Positions 1 to 9,243 of a stretch of 64,000 bases of DNA are shown here, piece by piece (the stretch's first letter is position 1; the number at the start of each line of letters is the position of its first letter). Position numbers and translations under genes: made by a program. Source of the DNA: Ruegeria sp. THAF33 (GTDB lineage Bacteria > Pseudomonadota > Alphaproteobacteria > Rhodobacterales > Rhodobacteraceae); the NCBI RefSeq assembly GCF_009363615.1, contig NZ_CP045384.1, forward strand, positions 680,501 through 744,500, written 5' to 3'. The notes under the pieces were generated by a model. It had not been told where the DNA came from. It did not search any database and was given only the letters and a program-made list of their open reading frames with translations.

Positions 1-567
1 AGCTTTTCGCCCCGCTTTTCGCCGGATGGCCGGTCGATCGTGTATTCCTTGATTCAGGGGGGAAACACGGACCTGTGGAAAATGGATCTGGCGTCGGGGC
101 AAAGCACTCGTCTGACCAACACGCCGGCGATTGAAACAGCCCCCAGCTATTCGCCGGATGGCAGCCGGATCGTGTTTGAAAGCGACCGTTCTGGTACGCC
201 GCAGCTTTACGTGATGCCCGCGAATGGCGGCGAGGCCACGCGGATCAGCTTTGGCTCGGGTCGTTATGGCACGCCGGTATGGTCGCCGCGCGGCGATCTG
301 ATTGCCTTTACCAAGCAAAACCAGGGCCGCTTCCACATCGGGGTGATGCGCACGGACGGATCAGAGGAACGCTTGTTGACCGCCTCGTTTCTGGATGAAG
401 GCCCAACCTGGTCGCCCAATGGCCGCGTCATCATGTTCACCCGTGAAACGCAGGGTGCCAGCGGCCGGGCCTCGCTGTATTCGGTGGACATCTCGGGCCG
501 CAACTTGCGCCCGGTGCGAACACCGGATGGCGGCAGTGATCCGTCATGGGGCCCACTACAGAATTGA
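1..567 (+). CDS. tolB: Tol-Pal system beta-propeller protein TolB (C-terminal part)
   Basis: The reading frame is open from base 1, so the 5' part of the gene lies outside the window; 188 C-terminal residues are present. They consist of repeated WD40-like/PD40 blades ([40 protein letters not shown]), the six-bladed propeller of TolB. TolB is a periplasmic protein that binds Pal and links the inner-membrane TolQRA complex to the outer membrane during cell constriction. Pal and CpoB follow directly on the same strand, the usual tol-pal order, which makes the assignment secure. The C-terminus (SWGPLQN) looks complete. Confidence 0.95.
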   Translation, partial: SFSPRFSPDGRSIVYSLIQGGNTDLWKMDLASGQSTRLTNTPAIETAPSYSPDGSRIVFESDRSGTPQLYVMPANGGEATRISFGSGRYGTPVWSPRGDLIAFTKQNQGRFHIGVMRTDGSEERLLTASFLDEGPTWSPNGRVIMFTRETQGASGRASLYSVDISGRNLRPVRTPDGGSDPSWGPLQN

Positions 568-639
568 TCGCAGCAAAGTTCACAACGAATCGTCCCTGTG
601 GTAGACAGGCGGCAACAATCAAAACACGAGGCACTTGAA

Positions 640-1146
640 ATGAATGTATTGAGCAAAGTCCTGGCGTTGGGCGCGCTGAGTGTGATCGCCGCCTGTACGA
701 ACAATGACCCATCCGCCTTGGGCGGCAGCGGTGCCGGCGGAACAGGCGCAATCGTACCGGGCTCGCCCAGTGACCCGCGTTCGCCTGCGTATTTCCAGCA
801 GACCGTCGGGGATCGTGTTCTGTTCGCCGTGGACCAGTCCACCCTGACACCACAGGCGCAGACCGTGTTGCAAGGGCAAGCGGACTGGCTTCTGGCCAAT
901 CCGGATTTTGTTGCCACGATCGAAGGTCACGCGGACGAGCAGGGTACGCGCGAGTATAACCTTGCGCTGGGTGCGCGTCGCGCAAATGCCGCTCGTGAGT
1001 ATCTGATTTCGCGCGGTGTTGCTGGCAACCGTCTCAAAACCGTCAGCTACGGCAAGGAGCGCCCAATCGAGATTTGCAGCGTTGAGGAATGCTATTCCAA
1101 GAACCGCCGCGCAGTGACTGTGCTGACCGGATCAACACTGGGGTAA
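640..1146 (+). CDS. pal: Peptidoglycan-associated lipoprotein Pal
   Basis: 168-residue outer-membrane lipoprotein. A signal peptide ends in a lipobox (VIAAC) with Cys19 as the predicted lipidated residue. An OmpA-like peptidoglycan-binding domain fills the C-terminal half (FAVDQSTLTPQ, then GHADEQGTREYNLALGARRA and NRRAV), where the Asp and Arg contact diaminopimelate. The open frame extends upstream to a GTG at 598, but the ATG at 640 is preferred: it is preceded by an ACGAGG ribosome site and starts the lipoprotein signal. It works with TolB to tether the outer membrane to the wall; cpoB begins 4 bases after its stop. Confidence 0.95.
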   Translation: MNVLSKVLALGALSVIAACTNNDPSALGGSGAGGTGAIVPGSPSDPRSPAYFQQTVGDRVLFAVDQSTLTPQAQTVLQGQADWLLANPDFVATIEGHADEQGTREYNLALGARRANAAREYLISRGVAGNRLKTVSYGKERPIEICSVEECYSKNRRAVTVLTGSTLG

Positions 1147-1150
1147 GAAA

Positions 1151-1975
1151 ATGCGTATGGCAGGATGGGTATTGGCGGCGGTCATGGCGACAGCCGGTGT
1201 TGCACAGGCACAGGATCAGCAAACCCTGGCCGACATACGTCAGGAGCTGACGGTGCTGCATGTGGAAATTCAGCGCCTGAAGCGCGAGTTTTCCACCACA
1301 GGATCGCCAGCGCCAAACTTGTCCGGCAGTTCGGTTCTTGAACGGGTTGACGCCATTGAAGCGGAACTGCAACGCCTGACCCGTCAGACCGAGCAGCTGA
1401 ACCAGCGTGTGCAAAACATTGTCTCGGACGGCACCAATCGCATCGGAGATCTGGAGTTCCGCCTGTGCGAGCTTGAGGCAAACTGCGAGATTTCAGGCGA
1501 ACCGACCAGCACACTGGGCGGAGAGGGCACAGATGTAGGTACGGCCGTTATCACGCCTGCCACGCCATCCCAAACCGATCAGGGTGAACTGGCCGTGGGC
1601 GAGCGGGCGGATTTCGACGCGGCATCGCAAGCACTGGCCGATGGGGATTACCAGACTGCGGCTGATTTGTTTGCGCAGTTTGATACGAACTATCCCGGCA
1701 GCCCCCTGGCGCCCGAAGTGAATCTGAAACGGGGTCATGCGCTTGAAGGCCTTGGCGACACCCGCGAAGCGGCACGGGCGTTCTTGGCAAGCTTTACCGG
1801 AGATTCCGAAGGAGCATTTGCCCCCGAGGCCCTGTTCGAGCTGGGCGCGGCGCTGGGGCGTCTGGGGCAGACCGATCAGGCCTGCATCACGCTCAATGAG
1901 GTTGGCGTGCGCTTTCCATCCGCACCGGCGTTTGCGGATGCGACGCAAGAGATGTCTGCGCTGGGGTGTTCTTGA
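1151..1975 (+). CDS. cpoB: Tol-Pal cell division coordinator CpoB/YbgF
   Basis: 274 residues. An N-terminal signal peptide (cleavage after AQAQ, about residue 21) is followed by a trimerising coiled coil (about residues 25-100, rich in Leu/Gln heptads) and a C-terminal TPR domain from about residue 155 (DFDAASQALADGDY, then two more repeats) ending in a Cys. This is the YbgF/CpoB architecture, a periplasmic protein that coordinates peptidoglycan synthesis with outer-membrane constriction by contacting TolA. It is last in the tol-pal operon and its 3' end overlaps the start of tilS by 10 bases. Confidence 0.92.
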   Translation: MRMAGWVLAAVMATAGVAQAQDQQTLADIRQELTVLHVEIQRLKREFSTTGSPAPNLSGSSVLERVDAIEAELQRLTRQTEQLNQRVQNIVSDGTNRIGDLEFRLCELEANCEISGEPTSTLGGEGTDVGTAVITPATPSQTDQGELAVGERADFDAASQALADGDYQTAADLFAQFDTNYPGSPLAPEVNLKRGHALEGLGDTREAARAFLASFTGDSEGAFAPEALFELGAALGRLGQTDQACITLNEVGVRFPSAPAFADATQEMSALGCS

Positions 1976-3225
1976 ACCGTCACAGCGAAAACCTGCTTGC
2001 AGAGCTTCGCGCCCGGCTTCCCCAAAGGCTTCCGCCTAAACTGGGCGTGGCGGTCTCGGGCGGTGGGGATTCCGTCGCGTTGATGCATCTATTGCATCAA
2101 GTCGCCCAAAACGAAGAGATTGCCCTTTTTGTGGCCACGGTCGATCACGGCTTGCGCCCCGACGCAGCGCAGGAGGCCGTGACAGTGTCGCGCCAGGCCG
2201 CTGCTTTGGGGCTGCCGCATGACATTTTGCATTGGGCGGGTTGGGACGGATCGGGCAATGTTCAGGACGAGGCCCGCAAGGCGCGTTACAGCCTGCTTGC
2301 CGGTTGGGCGCAACAGCGCGGCATAGACGCCATCGCGTTGGGGCACACGGCGGATGATCAGGCGGAAACGTTTCTGATGCGACTGGGTCGTTCATCAGGT
2401 GTTACGGGACTGTCCGGCATGTCGGCAAGCCGGCAATGGGAAGGTGTGACATTGCTGCGGCCAATGCTGGGGATCACACGCAAGGATCTGAGAACCTACC
2501 TGACCGGTATCGGCGCAACATGGGTCGAAGATCCGTCGAATCAGGACCCTCGTTTCGACCGGATCAAGGCACGAGAGGCCGTGTCCGGCCTCAAACCACT
2601 GGGAATTGACGCGCTTTCATTGTCGCGAGTGGCCGAAAATCTGGCGCAGGCCCATGCAGCCCTGGGTGTGTTTGCGCAGGAATCCGCACGTAATGTCGCC
2701 CAGCTCGAACAGAGCGACGTGAAGGTGGACAGGGCCGGTTTTGCCGCATTGCCCAAGGAAATCCGACGCCGCGTGTTGCTTGGATGCCTTGCCTGGATCG
2801 CAGGGCAGGGATATCCCCCGCGTCAGGCGGCGGTCGAGCAGGCCATGAAGGCCATAATCGACGGGCGGGCAGGTTCGCTCAGCGGTTGCCTGTTGGTGCC
2901 AGAAGGGATGAGTGTTTGGATTTGCAGGGAATTCAAGGCCGTGGAGGCTCGGGTTTCAGCGCCTGACGAAGTTTGGGATGGCAAATGGGTCTTGACCGGG
3001 CCCGAGATTTCCGGTGCCGAGATCCGCGCTCTGGGTGAAGACGGGCTGCGACAGGTGGCCGAATGGCGCGAAACAGGCCGGCCCAGGCTGGCCTTGAGTG
3101 CGACGCCCGCGGTCTGGAAGGGGGGCGTGGTGCTGGCCGCTCCGCTTGCGGGATTTGCGAACGGATGGCACGCGGACACGATGCCGGAATGGCCCGAGTT
3201 CCACGCATCTTTTTTATCGCATTGA
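1966..3225 (+). CDS. tilS: tRNA(Ile)-lysidine synthase TilS
   Basis: 419 residues. The N-type PP-loop ATP-binding motif SGGGDS is at residues 31-36, followed by the family motifs VDHGLRPDA and GHTADDQAETFLMRL. TilS ligates lysine to C34 of tRNA-Ile(CAU), changing its codon from AUG to AUA; it is normally essential and cytoplasmic. The most upstream start is a GTG at 1966 overlapping the end of cpoB; a TTG at 1972 in the same frame is an alternative, and I cannot decide between them from the weak ribosome site. Translational coupling to cpoB is likely. ftsH follows, the usual neighbour in Rhodobacteraceae. Confidence 0.93.
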   Translation: MFLNRHSENLLAELRARLPQRLPPKLGVAVSGGGDSVALMHLLHQVAQNEEIALFVATVDHGLRPDAAQEAVTVSRQAAALGLPHDILHWAGWDGSGNVQDEARKARYSLLAGWAQQRGIDAIALGHTADDQAETFLMRLGRSSGVTGLSGMSASRQWEGVTLLRPMLGITRKDLRTYLTGIGATWVEDPSNQDPRFDRIKAREAVSGLKPLGIDALSLSRVAENLAQAHAALGVFAQESARNVAQLEQSDVKVDRAGFAALPKEIRRRVLLGCLAWIAGQGYPPRQAAVEQAMKAIIDGRAGSLSGCLLVPEGMSVWICREFKAVEARVSAPDEVWDGKWVLTGPEISGAEIRALGEDGLRQVAEWRETGRPRLALSATPAVWKGGVVLAAPLAGFANGWHADTMPEWPEFHASFLSH

Positions 3226-3249
3226 ACATACCACAATCCTCTCTATTTT
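3222..3249 (+). promoter_or_regulatory. Candidate ftsH promoter
   Basis: A TTGAAC box (3222-3227, overlapping the tilS stop) is separated by 16 bases from TATTTT (3244-3249), about 50 bases before the ftsH start. The first box resembles both the housekeeping -35 and the CTTGAA of heat-shock promoters, and ftsH is heat-shock controlled in many proteobacteria; the -10 does not look like a sigma-32 element. A short CCTCT/AGAGG stem lies at the same place. Confidence 0.35.
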
Positions 3250-3300
3250 AAGAGGTAACTTGGCAGCTCCTCACCTGCCGGAACTTTTGGGAGAATTTCC

Positions 3301-5217
3301 TTGGGCAACGCTCGCAATATCGCGTTTTGGGTCGTTCTGTTTCTGCTGATCCTTGCACTGTTCAATCTGTTCAGTGGACCGGGCGGAACGCTTCAGAGCA
3401 ATGAAAGAACTTATTCCGATTTCGTCGGCGCCGTGCAAAGCGGTGAAGTCAAGAACGTGACGCTAGACGGCGAACAGATCCGCTATACGACCGAAAGCGG
3501 TGCGACTTACGTAACGATCAAACCCGGCGACGCCGAGGTCACCAAGCTTTTGATCGATGAGAACATCCCGGTTCAGGCGGTCAAGCAACAGCAGTCGGGC
3601 TTCCAGTCTTTCCTGATCACGCTCTTGCCGTTCCTACTTCTGATCGGTGTCTGGGTCTATTTCATGAACAGGATGCAGGGCGGCGGCAAAGGCGGTGCGA
3701 TGGGCTTTGGCAAGTCGAAGGCCAAGATGCTGACCGAAAAGCATGGCCGCGTCACGTTTGACGACGTCGCGGGCATCGACGAAGCCAAGGAAGAACTGGA
3801 AGAGATTGTCGAATTCCTGCGCAATCCACAGAAGTTCAGCCGCCTTGGCGGCAAGATCCCGAAAGGCGCGCTGCTGGTGGGCCCTCCGGGCACCGGTAAG
3901 ACGCTGCTGGCCCGCGCCATCGCGGGTGAGGCGGGTGTGCCGTTCTTCACTATTTCGGGGTCCGACTTTGTCGAGATGTTCGTGGGTGTCGGTGCATCCC
4001 GTGTCCGAGACATGTTTGAACAGGCCAAGAAGAATGCGCCTTGTATCGTCTTCATCGACGAGATCGACGCCGTGGGTCGCCATCGTGGCGCTGGCTACGG
4101 CGGTGGTAATGACGAGCGCGAACAGACCCTCAACCAGTTGCTGGTTGAGATGGACGGCTTTGAGGCCAATGAAGGCGTGATCATTCTGGCGGCCACCAAC
4201 CGCAAAGATGTTCTGGATCCGGCGCTGCTGCGTCCAGGCCGTTTTGACCGCAACGTGACCGTTGGTAACCCCGACATCAAAGGCCGTGAGAAAATTCTGG
4301 GCGTGCACGCGCGCAAGACGCCTCTGGGCCCCGATGTCGATCTGCGGATCATCGCGCGCGGTACGCCGGGCTTCTCGGGTGCCGATCTGGCGAACCTTGT
4401 GAACGAGGCCGCGCTGATGGCCGCCCGTGTGGGACGCCGCTTTGTCACCATGGAAGATTTCGAAAACGCGAAAGACAAGGTGATGATGGGGGCCGAGCGC
4501 CGCTCGATGGTGCTGACGCAGGACCAGAAGGAAAAGACAGCCTATCACGAGGCGGGGCATGCCGTTGTCGGCCTGACCCTGCCGTTGTGCGATCCTGTCT
4601 ACAAAGCCACGATCATTCCGCGCGGTGGTGCGCTGGGTATGGTGGTTTCGCTGCCTGAAATGGATCGCCTGAACTACCACCGTGATGAGTGTGAGCAAAA
4701 GCTGGCCATGACCATGGCCGGCAAAGCCGCCGAGGTTATCAAATACGGTGAAGACCACGTTTCGAACGGCCCGGCCGGGGACATCATGCAGGCCAGCCAG
4801 TTGGCGCGTGCCATGGTGATGCGCTGGGGCATGTCGGACAAGGTCGGTAACATCGACTATGCCGAGGCGCACGAAGGCTATCAGGGCAACACCGCAGGGT
4901 TCTCGGTGTCGGCGCATACGAAAGAGCTGATCGAAGAAGAGGTGAAACGCCTTATCCAGCAGGGTTATGAGCGCGCGCACCAGATTCTGACCGAACAGCG
5001 CGAAGAATGGGAACGCCTGGCGCAGGGCTTGCTTGAATACGAAACCCTGACGGGTGATGAGATCAAGCGTGTCATGAATGGTGAATCACCCACCGAGGAT
5101 GATGATGAAGGCGACAAGCCGGATGAAGGCAGCGCGCCCAGTGTCACGGCCATTCCCAAGACAAAGGCCAAGAAATCTCCGCCCGATGGCGGGATGGAGC
5201 CCGAACCTACCGCATAG
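3301..5217 (+). CDS. ftsH: ATP-dependent zinc metalloprotease FtsH
   Basis: 638 residues, inner-membrane AAA+ protease that degrades unfolded membrane proteins and short-lived regulators. A transmembrane helix (about residues 7-24), a small periplasmic domain and a second helix (about 103-121) precede the AAA module with Walker A GPPGTGKT (194-201), Walker B ([10 protein letters not shown]) and the SRH region. The M41 protease domain carries HEAGH (416-420), and NGPAGDI supplies the third zinc ligand region. The start is a TTG at 3301 behind GGGAG; no ATG is available before the first membrane helix. The C-terminal tail is acidic and proline-rich, as is usual. Confidence 0.97.
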   Translation: MGNARNIAFWVVLFLLILALFNLFSGPGGTLQSNERTYSDFVGAVQSGEVKNVTLDGEQIRYTTESGATYVTIKPGDAEVTKLLIDENIPVQAVKQQQSGFQSFLITLLPFLLLIGVWVYFMNRMQGGGKGGAMGFGKSKAKMLTEKHGRVTFDDVAGIDEAKEELEEIVEFLRNPQKFSRLGGKIPKGALLVGPPGTGKTLLARAIAGEAGVPFFTISGSDFVEMFVGVGASRVRDMFEQAKKNAPCIVFIDEIDAVGRHRGAGYGGGNDEREQTLNQLLVEMDGFEANEGVIILAATNRKDVLDPALLRPGRFDRNVTVGNPDIKGREKILGVHARKTPLGPDVDLRIIARGTPGFSGADLANLVNEAALMAARVGRRFVTMEDFENAKDKVMMGAERRSMVLTQDQKEKTAYHEAGHAVVGLTLPLCDPVYKATIIPRGGALGMVVSLPEMDRLNYHRDECEQKLAMTMAGKAAEVIKYGEDHVSNGPAGDIMQASQLARAMVMRWGMSDKVGNIDYAEAHEGYQGNTAGFSVSAHTKELIEEEVKRLIQQGYERAHQILTEQREEWERLAQGLLEYETLTGDEIKRVMNGESPTEDDDEGDKPDEGSAPSVTAIPKTKAKKSPPDGGMEPEPTA

Positions 5218-5225
5218 TCAAAATA

Positions 5226-5253
5226 GACCCGGCGCATAGTCCGGGTCTTTTTT
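5226..5253 (+). terminator. Rho-independent terminator after ftsH
   Basis: A 7-bp stem GACCCGG/CCGGGTC with an 8-base loop is followed at once by six T residues. It starts 8 bases after the ftsH stop, so it ends the tilS-ftsH transcript. Confidence 0.9.
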
Positions 5254-5314
5254 CTTTTCATCGGTGTTTTGCCGGGCAATATGCACGCAAGAAAAAGAGC
5301 GAAAAGGGAAGGCT

Positions 5315-5911
5315 ATGCCATTTTTGCGTGAAACCGAGTTTGCCGCCGAAGCGGTCTGGCTTGGCCATGTCTCTGCGGGAACCTCTTTACGGGCCAAGGC
5401 TGTTGACACGCTGGATCTGGGTTTTGACGGCGTGAAGGGTGAACGCCACGAAGGCCTCAATCGGGCGTCCTGTGTCAGGGTCTCGAACCTTTACCCGAAA
5501 GGCACTGAAATTCGAAACGTGCGTCAGCTTTCAGTTTTGTCCGAGGAGGAATTGCAGCAAATTGCGCAGGACATGGGGTTGGATCAGCTTGACCCGTCCT
5601 GTCTTGGGGCTTCCATTGTGCTGCGTGGGATCCCGGATTTTTCGCATATCCCCCCGTCTTCACGTCTTCAGGCAACGAGCGGGGCGACGATAACGGTGGA
5701 CATGGAAAACGCCCCTTGTGTTCTGCCGGGGCGCGAGATCGAAGCGGATCAACCGGGGCATGGCGCAGCTTTCAAACCTGCGGCGGTCGGGCGTCGGGGC
5801 ATCACCGGATGGGTTGAACGTCCGGGGCGCATTCAACTGGGGGACCGGCTGAAACTGTTTGTTCCCGATCAACCTGCCTGGGCTTGGGAAAACGGGCTTG
5901 TTTCCGATTAG
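5315..5911 (+). CDS. MOSC domain-containing protein
   Basis: 198 residues. The fold is that of the MOSC (molybdenum cofactor sulfurase C-terminal) family: an early GFDGVKGERHEG segment, then GTEIRNVRQLSVLS and a late conserved Cys in NAPCVLPGREIE. Family members bind a persulfide sulfur or molybdenum cofactor in cytoplasmic sulfur-transfer or reductase reactions; the substrate here is unknown. The frame is open from 5264, but the ATG at 5315 has an AAAGGGAAGG ribosome site 5 bases upstream and gives the normal N-terminus. It lies alone between the ftsH terminator and fhs. Confidence 0.8.
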   Translation: MPFLRETEFAAEAVWLGHVSAGTSLRAKAVDTLDLGFDGVKGERHEGLNRASCVRVSNLYPKGTEIRNVRQLSVLSEEELQQIAQDMGLDQLDPSCLGASIVLRGIPDFSHIPPSSRLQATSGATITVDMENAPCVLPGREIEADQPGHGAAFKPAAVGRRGITGWVERPGRIQLGDRLKLFVPDQPAWAWENGLVSD

Positions 5912-6005
5912 AAACCCCTGAAACGAACTTACGACGCTTCGCGACGCCAGAATGTCGGAATCCATGGCTATCGGGATTGTACACAAGGGTATGGAATGCA
6001 CAGCG

Positions 6006-6026
6006 CCGACGCCCCGCGTCGGTTTT
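6006..6026 (+). terminator. Hairpin plus T4 in the leader of fhs
   Basis: CCGACG and CGTCGG form a 6-bp stem with a 5-base loop, followed by TTTT, 30 bases before the fhs start. It may end the MOSC transcript, or act as an attenuator if fhs transcription begins upstream of it. The T-tract is short, so efficiency is uncertain. Confidence 0.45.
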
Positions 6027-6055
6027 GCACGGTATTCAATCAAGGACCCCGGCCA

Positions 6056-7732
6056 ATGAGCTACAAATCCGATATCGAAATCGCCCGCGAAGCGAACAAA
6101 AAGCCGATTCAGGAAATCGGTGCCAAGATCGGCATCGACTCTGCGGATCTGCTGCCTTACGGCCACGACAAGGCGAAGGTCAGCCAGAACTTCATCAACT
6201 CGGTTCAGGACCGCGAAGACGGCAAGCTGATCCTGGTGACTGCAATCAACCCGACCCCGGCAGGTGAGGGCAAGACCACGACCACAGTGGGTCTGGGTGA
6301 CGGCCTGAACCGCATCGGCAAGAACGCGATGATCTGTATCCGCGAAGCCTCGCTTGGCCCGAACTTCGGTATGAAGGGCGGCGCCGCGGGTGGCGGTTAT
6401 GCGCAGGTCGTTCCGATGGAAGAGATGAACCTGCACTTCACCGGTGACTTCCACGCCATCACTTCGGCTCACTCGCTGCTGTCGGCGATGATCGACAACC
6501 ACATCTATTGGGGTAACGAGCAGGAGATTGACACCCGCCGCGTCGCATGGCGCCGTGTGGTCGACATGAACGACCGTGCCCTGCGTCAGATCACAGCTTC
6601 ACTGGGTGGTGTATCGAACGGCTTCCCGCGTGAGGCGGGTTTTGACATCACCGTAGCGTCCGAAGTCATGGCGATCCTCTGTCTGGCGAACGACCTGAAA
6701 GACCTGGAAAAGCGTCTGGGCGACATCATCGTTGCTTACCGCCGCGACAAATCTCCGGTCTACTGCCGTGACATCAAGGCCGAAGGCGCAATGACCGTTC
6801 TGCTGAAGGACGCGATGCAGCCGAACCTGGTGCAAACGCTGGAAAACAACCCGGCCTTCGTCCACGGCGGCCCGTTCGCGAACATCGCGCATGGCTGTAA
6901 CTCGGTCATCGCGACCAAGACCGCTCTGAAAGTCGCCGACTATGTCGTGACCGAAGCCGGTTTCGGTGCGGATCTGGGTGCCGAGAAGTTCATGAACATC
7001 AAATGCCGCAAGGCGGGCATTGCCCCGTCGGCAGTTGTTCTGGTTGCGACCGTGCGCGCGATGAAGATGAACGGCGGCGTTGCCAAAGCCGATCTGGGTG
7101 CGGAAAACGTTGAGGCCGTCAAATCAGGCTGTGCCAACCTGGGCCGTCACATCGAGAACGTGAAATCCTTCGGTGTGCCGGTTGTCGTCGCCATCAACCA
7201 CTTTGTCACCGATACCGATGCCGAAGTTCAGGCCGTGAAAGATTATTGCGGCGAGCACGGCGTCGGGGCGGTTTTGTCGCGTCACTGGGAGTTGGGTTCC
7301 GAAGGGTCTGCGCCGTTGGCCGAGAAAGTCGTCGAAATCGTCGAAGGTGGCACCGCGAACTTCGCACCGATCTACCCCGACGATATGCCTCTGTTCGAGA
7401 AGATCGAAACCATCGCCAAGCGCATCTACCGCGCTGACGAGGTTCTGGCTGACAACAAGATCCGCAACCAACTGCGTGAATGGGAAGAAGCCGGATATGG
7501 CAACCTGCCGGTCTGCATGGCCAAGACGCAGTATTCCTTCTCGACCGACCCATCGCTGCGCGGTGCACCCACGGGCCATTCGGTTCCGGTGCGCGAGGTA
7601 CGCCTGAGCGCGGGAGCGGGCTTCATCGTGGTCGTCTGCGGCGAGATCATGACCATGCCTGGTCTGCCCCGCAAGCCGGCTGCTGAAACCATCTGCCTCA
7701 ATGACGCAGGTGAGATCGAGGGCTTGTTCTAA
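6056..7732 (+). CDS. fhs: Formate-tetrahydrofolate ligase
   Basis: 558 residues. It joins formate to tetrahydrofolate with ATP to give 10-formyl-THF in the cytoplasm. The glycine-rich ATP site [12 protein letters not shown] (about residues 65-76) and long blocks typical of the family are intact ([38 protein letters not shown] near the end). The frame is open to an ATG at 5996, but the ATG at 6056 behind CAAGGACC gives the standard N-terminus [10 protein letters not shown]. With folD 420 bases downstream it forms a one-carbon module; in Roseobacter relatives this pair serves oxidation or assimilation of C1 units from methylated compounds. Confidence 0.96.
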   Translation: MSYKSDIEIAREANKKPIQEIGAKIGIDSADLLPYGHDKAKVSQNFINSVQDREDGKLILVTAINPTPAGEGKTTTTVGLGDGLNRIGKNAMICIREASLGPNFGMKGGAAGGGYAQVVPMEEMNLHFTGDFHAITSAHSLLSAMIDNHIYWGNEQEIDTRRVAWRRVVDMNDRALRQITASLGGVSNGFPREAGFDITVASEVMAILCLANDLKDLEKRLGDIIVAYRRDKSPVYCRDIKAEGAMTVLLKDAMQPNLVQTLENNPAFVHGGPFANIAHGCNSVIATKTALKVADYVVTEAGFGADLGAEKFMNIKCRKAGIAPSAVVLVATVRAMKMNGGVAKADLGAENVEAVKSGCANLGRHIENVKSFGVPVVVAINHFVTDTDAEVQAVKDYCGEHGVGAVLSRHWELGSEGSAPLAEKVVEIVEGGTANFAPIYPDDMPLFEKIETIAKRIYRADEVLADNKIRNQLREWEEAGYGNLPVCMAKTQYSFSTDPSLRGAPTGHSVPVREVRLSAGAGFIVVVCGEIMTMPGLPRKPAAETICLNDAGEIEGLF

Positions 7733-7792
7733 GCCGCCGAATAGGACATCTCGTGGTCCGGGGATTCATTCCCGGGCCATGAGGAGATGACG

Positions 7793-8098
7793 ATGCCCAC
7801 TCTGATACCGCCTCAGAACTGCAACACGATGCAGGAGCTGCGGGCTGAGATCGACAAGCTGGATCGCCAACTGATCGAAATGTTGGTAACGCGCGCGACA
7901 TATATTGACCGCGCGTCGCAGCTGAAACCGGGCGAGGGCCTTCCGGCCCGTATCCCGGAACGTGTCGAAGAGGTGGTGCAACGCGTGCGTGCAAGCTCGG
8001 ACGCGCTGGGGATGGACCCGGATCTGGCCGAGAAGCTGTGGCGCATATTGATTGACTGGTCGATTGCACGCGAAGAGCGCGTGATTGGCACCGACTGA
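7793..8098 (+). CDS. Chorismate mutase (AroQ type)
   Basis: 101 residues, all-helical AroQ/PchB-like chorismate mutase: the first helix [16 protein letters not shown] and the later [16 protein letters not shown] carry the charged residues that bind the substrate. It would convert chorismate to prephenate for Phe/Tyr synthesis; lyase activity of the PchB kind cannot be excluded from sequence. Start choice: an ATG at 7787 directly abuts the GAGGAG at 7781-7786, leaving no spacer, whereas the in-frame ATG at 7793 has a 6-base spacer and is preferred. It sits between fhs and folD on the same strand. Confidence 0.82.
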   Translation: MPTLIPPQNCNTMQELRAEIDKLDRQLIEMLVTRATYIDRASQLKPGEGLPARIPERVEEVVQRVRASSDALGMDPDLAEKLWRILIDWSIAREERVIGTD

Positions 8099-8103
8099 CT
8101 GAC

Positions 8104-8133
8104 CGGGCGTTCTGTGCGCCCGATCCGTTTTTT
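8104..8133 (+). terminator. Possible terminator between chorismate mutase and folD
   Basis: CGGGCG/CGCCCG stem (8104-8109 and 8117-8122) with a 7-base loop, then ATCCG and six T residues (8128-8133). The 5-base gap before the T-tract weakens it. If active, folD is transcribed at least partly on its own. Confidence 0.5.
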
Positions 8134-8151
8134 GAAAGAAGGGATCGAAGT

Positions 8152-9042
8152 ATGGTAGCTCAGGTTATCGACGGTAAGGCCTTTGCCGCAAAAGTGCGCG
8201 GTCAAGTTGCCGATCAGGTCGCAAAGCTGAAAGAAGAAAACGGCATCACCCCTGGCCTAGCCGTGGTTCTTGTGGGCGAAGACCCAGCCAGCCAGGTTTA
8301 TGTCCGCTCGAAGGGCAAAATGACCGTTGAAGTCGGCATGAATTCATACGAGCACAAACTGGACGCCGCGACGTCGGAAGAAGATCTTTTGGCGCTGATC
8401 GACAAGCTGAACAACGACCCGGCCGTGCATGGCATTCTGGTCCAGTTGCCGCTGCCCGAACACCTGAACGAAGATCTGGTGATCAACTCGATCGACCCGG
8501 CCAAGGATGTGGATGGCTTCCACATTTCGAACGTGGGCCTGCTGGGTACCGGTCAGAAGTCGATGGTGCCCTGCACCCCGCTGGGCTGCCTGATGATGCT
8601 GCGGGACCACCACGGTTCGCTTTCCGGCATGGACGCCGTTGTGATCGGTCGCTCGAACATTGTGGGCAAACCGATGGCGCAGCTGCTGCTGGGCGATAGC
8701 TGCACCGTGACCATCGCGCATTCGCGCACCAAGGATCTGCCGGACGTCGTACGCCGTGCCGATATCGTCGTGGCTGCCGTGGGGCGTCCGGAAATGGTGC
8801 CGGGTGACTGGATCAAGGAAGGCGCGACCGTGATCGATGTAGGCATCAACCGCATCGAACGCGACGGAAAGAACAAGCTGGTCGGTGACGTGGACTATGC
8901 CAGCGCGTCCCAGCGTGCTGGCGCCATCACTCCGGTTCCGGGGGGGGTAGGTCCGATGACCATTGCATGCCTGTTGGCCAACACTTTGACAGCGTGCTGC
9001 CGCGCCAACGCTCTGCCCGAACCAGAAGGTTTGACGGCGTAA
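8152..9042 (+). CDS. folD: Bifunctional methylene-THF dehydrogenase/cyclohydrolase
   Basis: 296 residues. It interconverts 5,10-methylene-THF, 5,10-methenyl-THF and 10-formyl-THF with NADP in the cytoplasm. The catalytic-lysine segment YVRSKGKM, the substrate motif [10 protein letters not shown], the nucleotide-binding [11 protein letters not shown] and the C-terminal signature [13 protein letters not shown] are all present. The length is standard and the ATG follows GAAAGAAGGG. It uses the 10-formyl-THF made by Fhs, so the two enzymes link formate to the methylene-THF pool. Confidence 0.96.
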   Translation: MVAQVIDGKAFAAKVRGQVADQVAKLKEENGITPGLAVVLVGEDPASQVYVRSKGKMTVEVGMNSYEHKLDAATSEEDLLALIDKLNNDPAVHGILVQLPLPEHLNEDLVINSIDPAKDVDGFHISNVGLLGTGQKSMVPCTPLGCLMMLRDHHGSLSGMDAVVIGRSNIVGKPMAQLLLGDSCTVTIAHSRTKDLPDVVRRADIVVAAVGRPEMVPGDWIKEGATVIDVGINRIERDGKNKLVGDVDYASASQRAGAITPVPGGVGPMTIACLLANTLTACCRANALPEPEGLTA

Positions 9043-9231
9043 GGTAATCTGGTCGGGTCGATCATGTCGGCCCGGCACACTCCTCGGTTGTGCATGACCC
9101 CGCGGGACAATCATCGGACGCTCCAGTCAATTTGCCCTGAATGGGTTTGACAGCTTAGAAAATCGTGATATCCCTGTATTCCCAGTTGGTTACAGGTAAG
9201 GTGCTTCAGTGCTTGTCGTGCTAAGGTTGAA

Positions 9232-9237
9232 TATAAT
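9232..9237 (+). promoter_or_regulatory. TATAAT box 6 bases before the LytTR gene
   Basis: A perfect -10 hexamer ends 6 bases before the ATG at 9244, which would place the transcription start at or next to the A of the start codon. The -35 region is poor (GTGCTT at 17-base spacing). An alternative TTGACA lies at 9147-9152 without a clear matching -10. Confidence 0.35.
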
Positions 9238-9243
9238 TAAGTC

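Noticed and set aside
3634..4980. 448-residue open frame antisense to ftsH
   Set aside because: Lies entirely inside a certain gene; product is His/Arg-rich and of low complexity, the usual shadow of GC-rich coding sequence.
5996..6055. N-terminal extension of fhs from the ATG at 5996
   Set aside because: It would encode through the hairpin at 6006-6026, has no ribosome site, and the family N-terminus starts at 6056.
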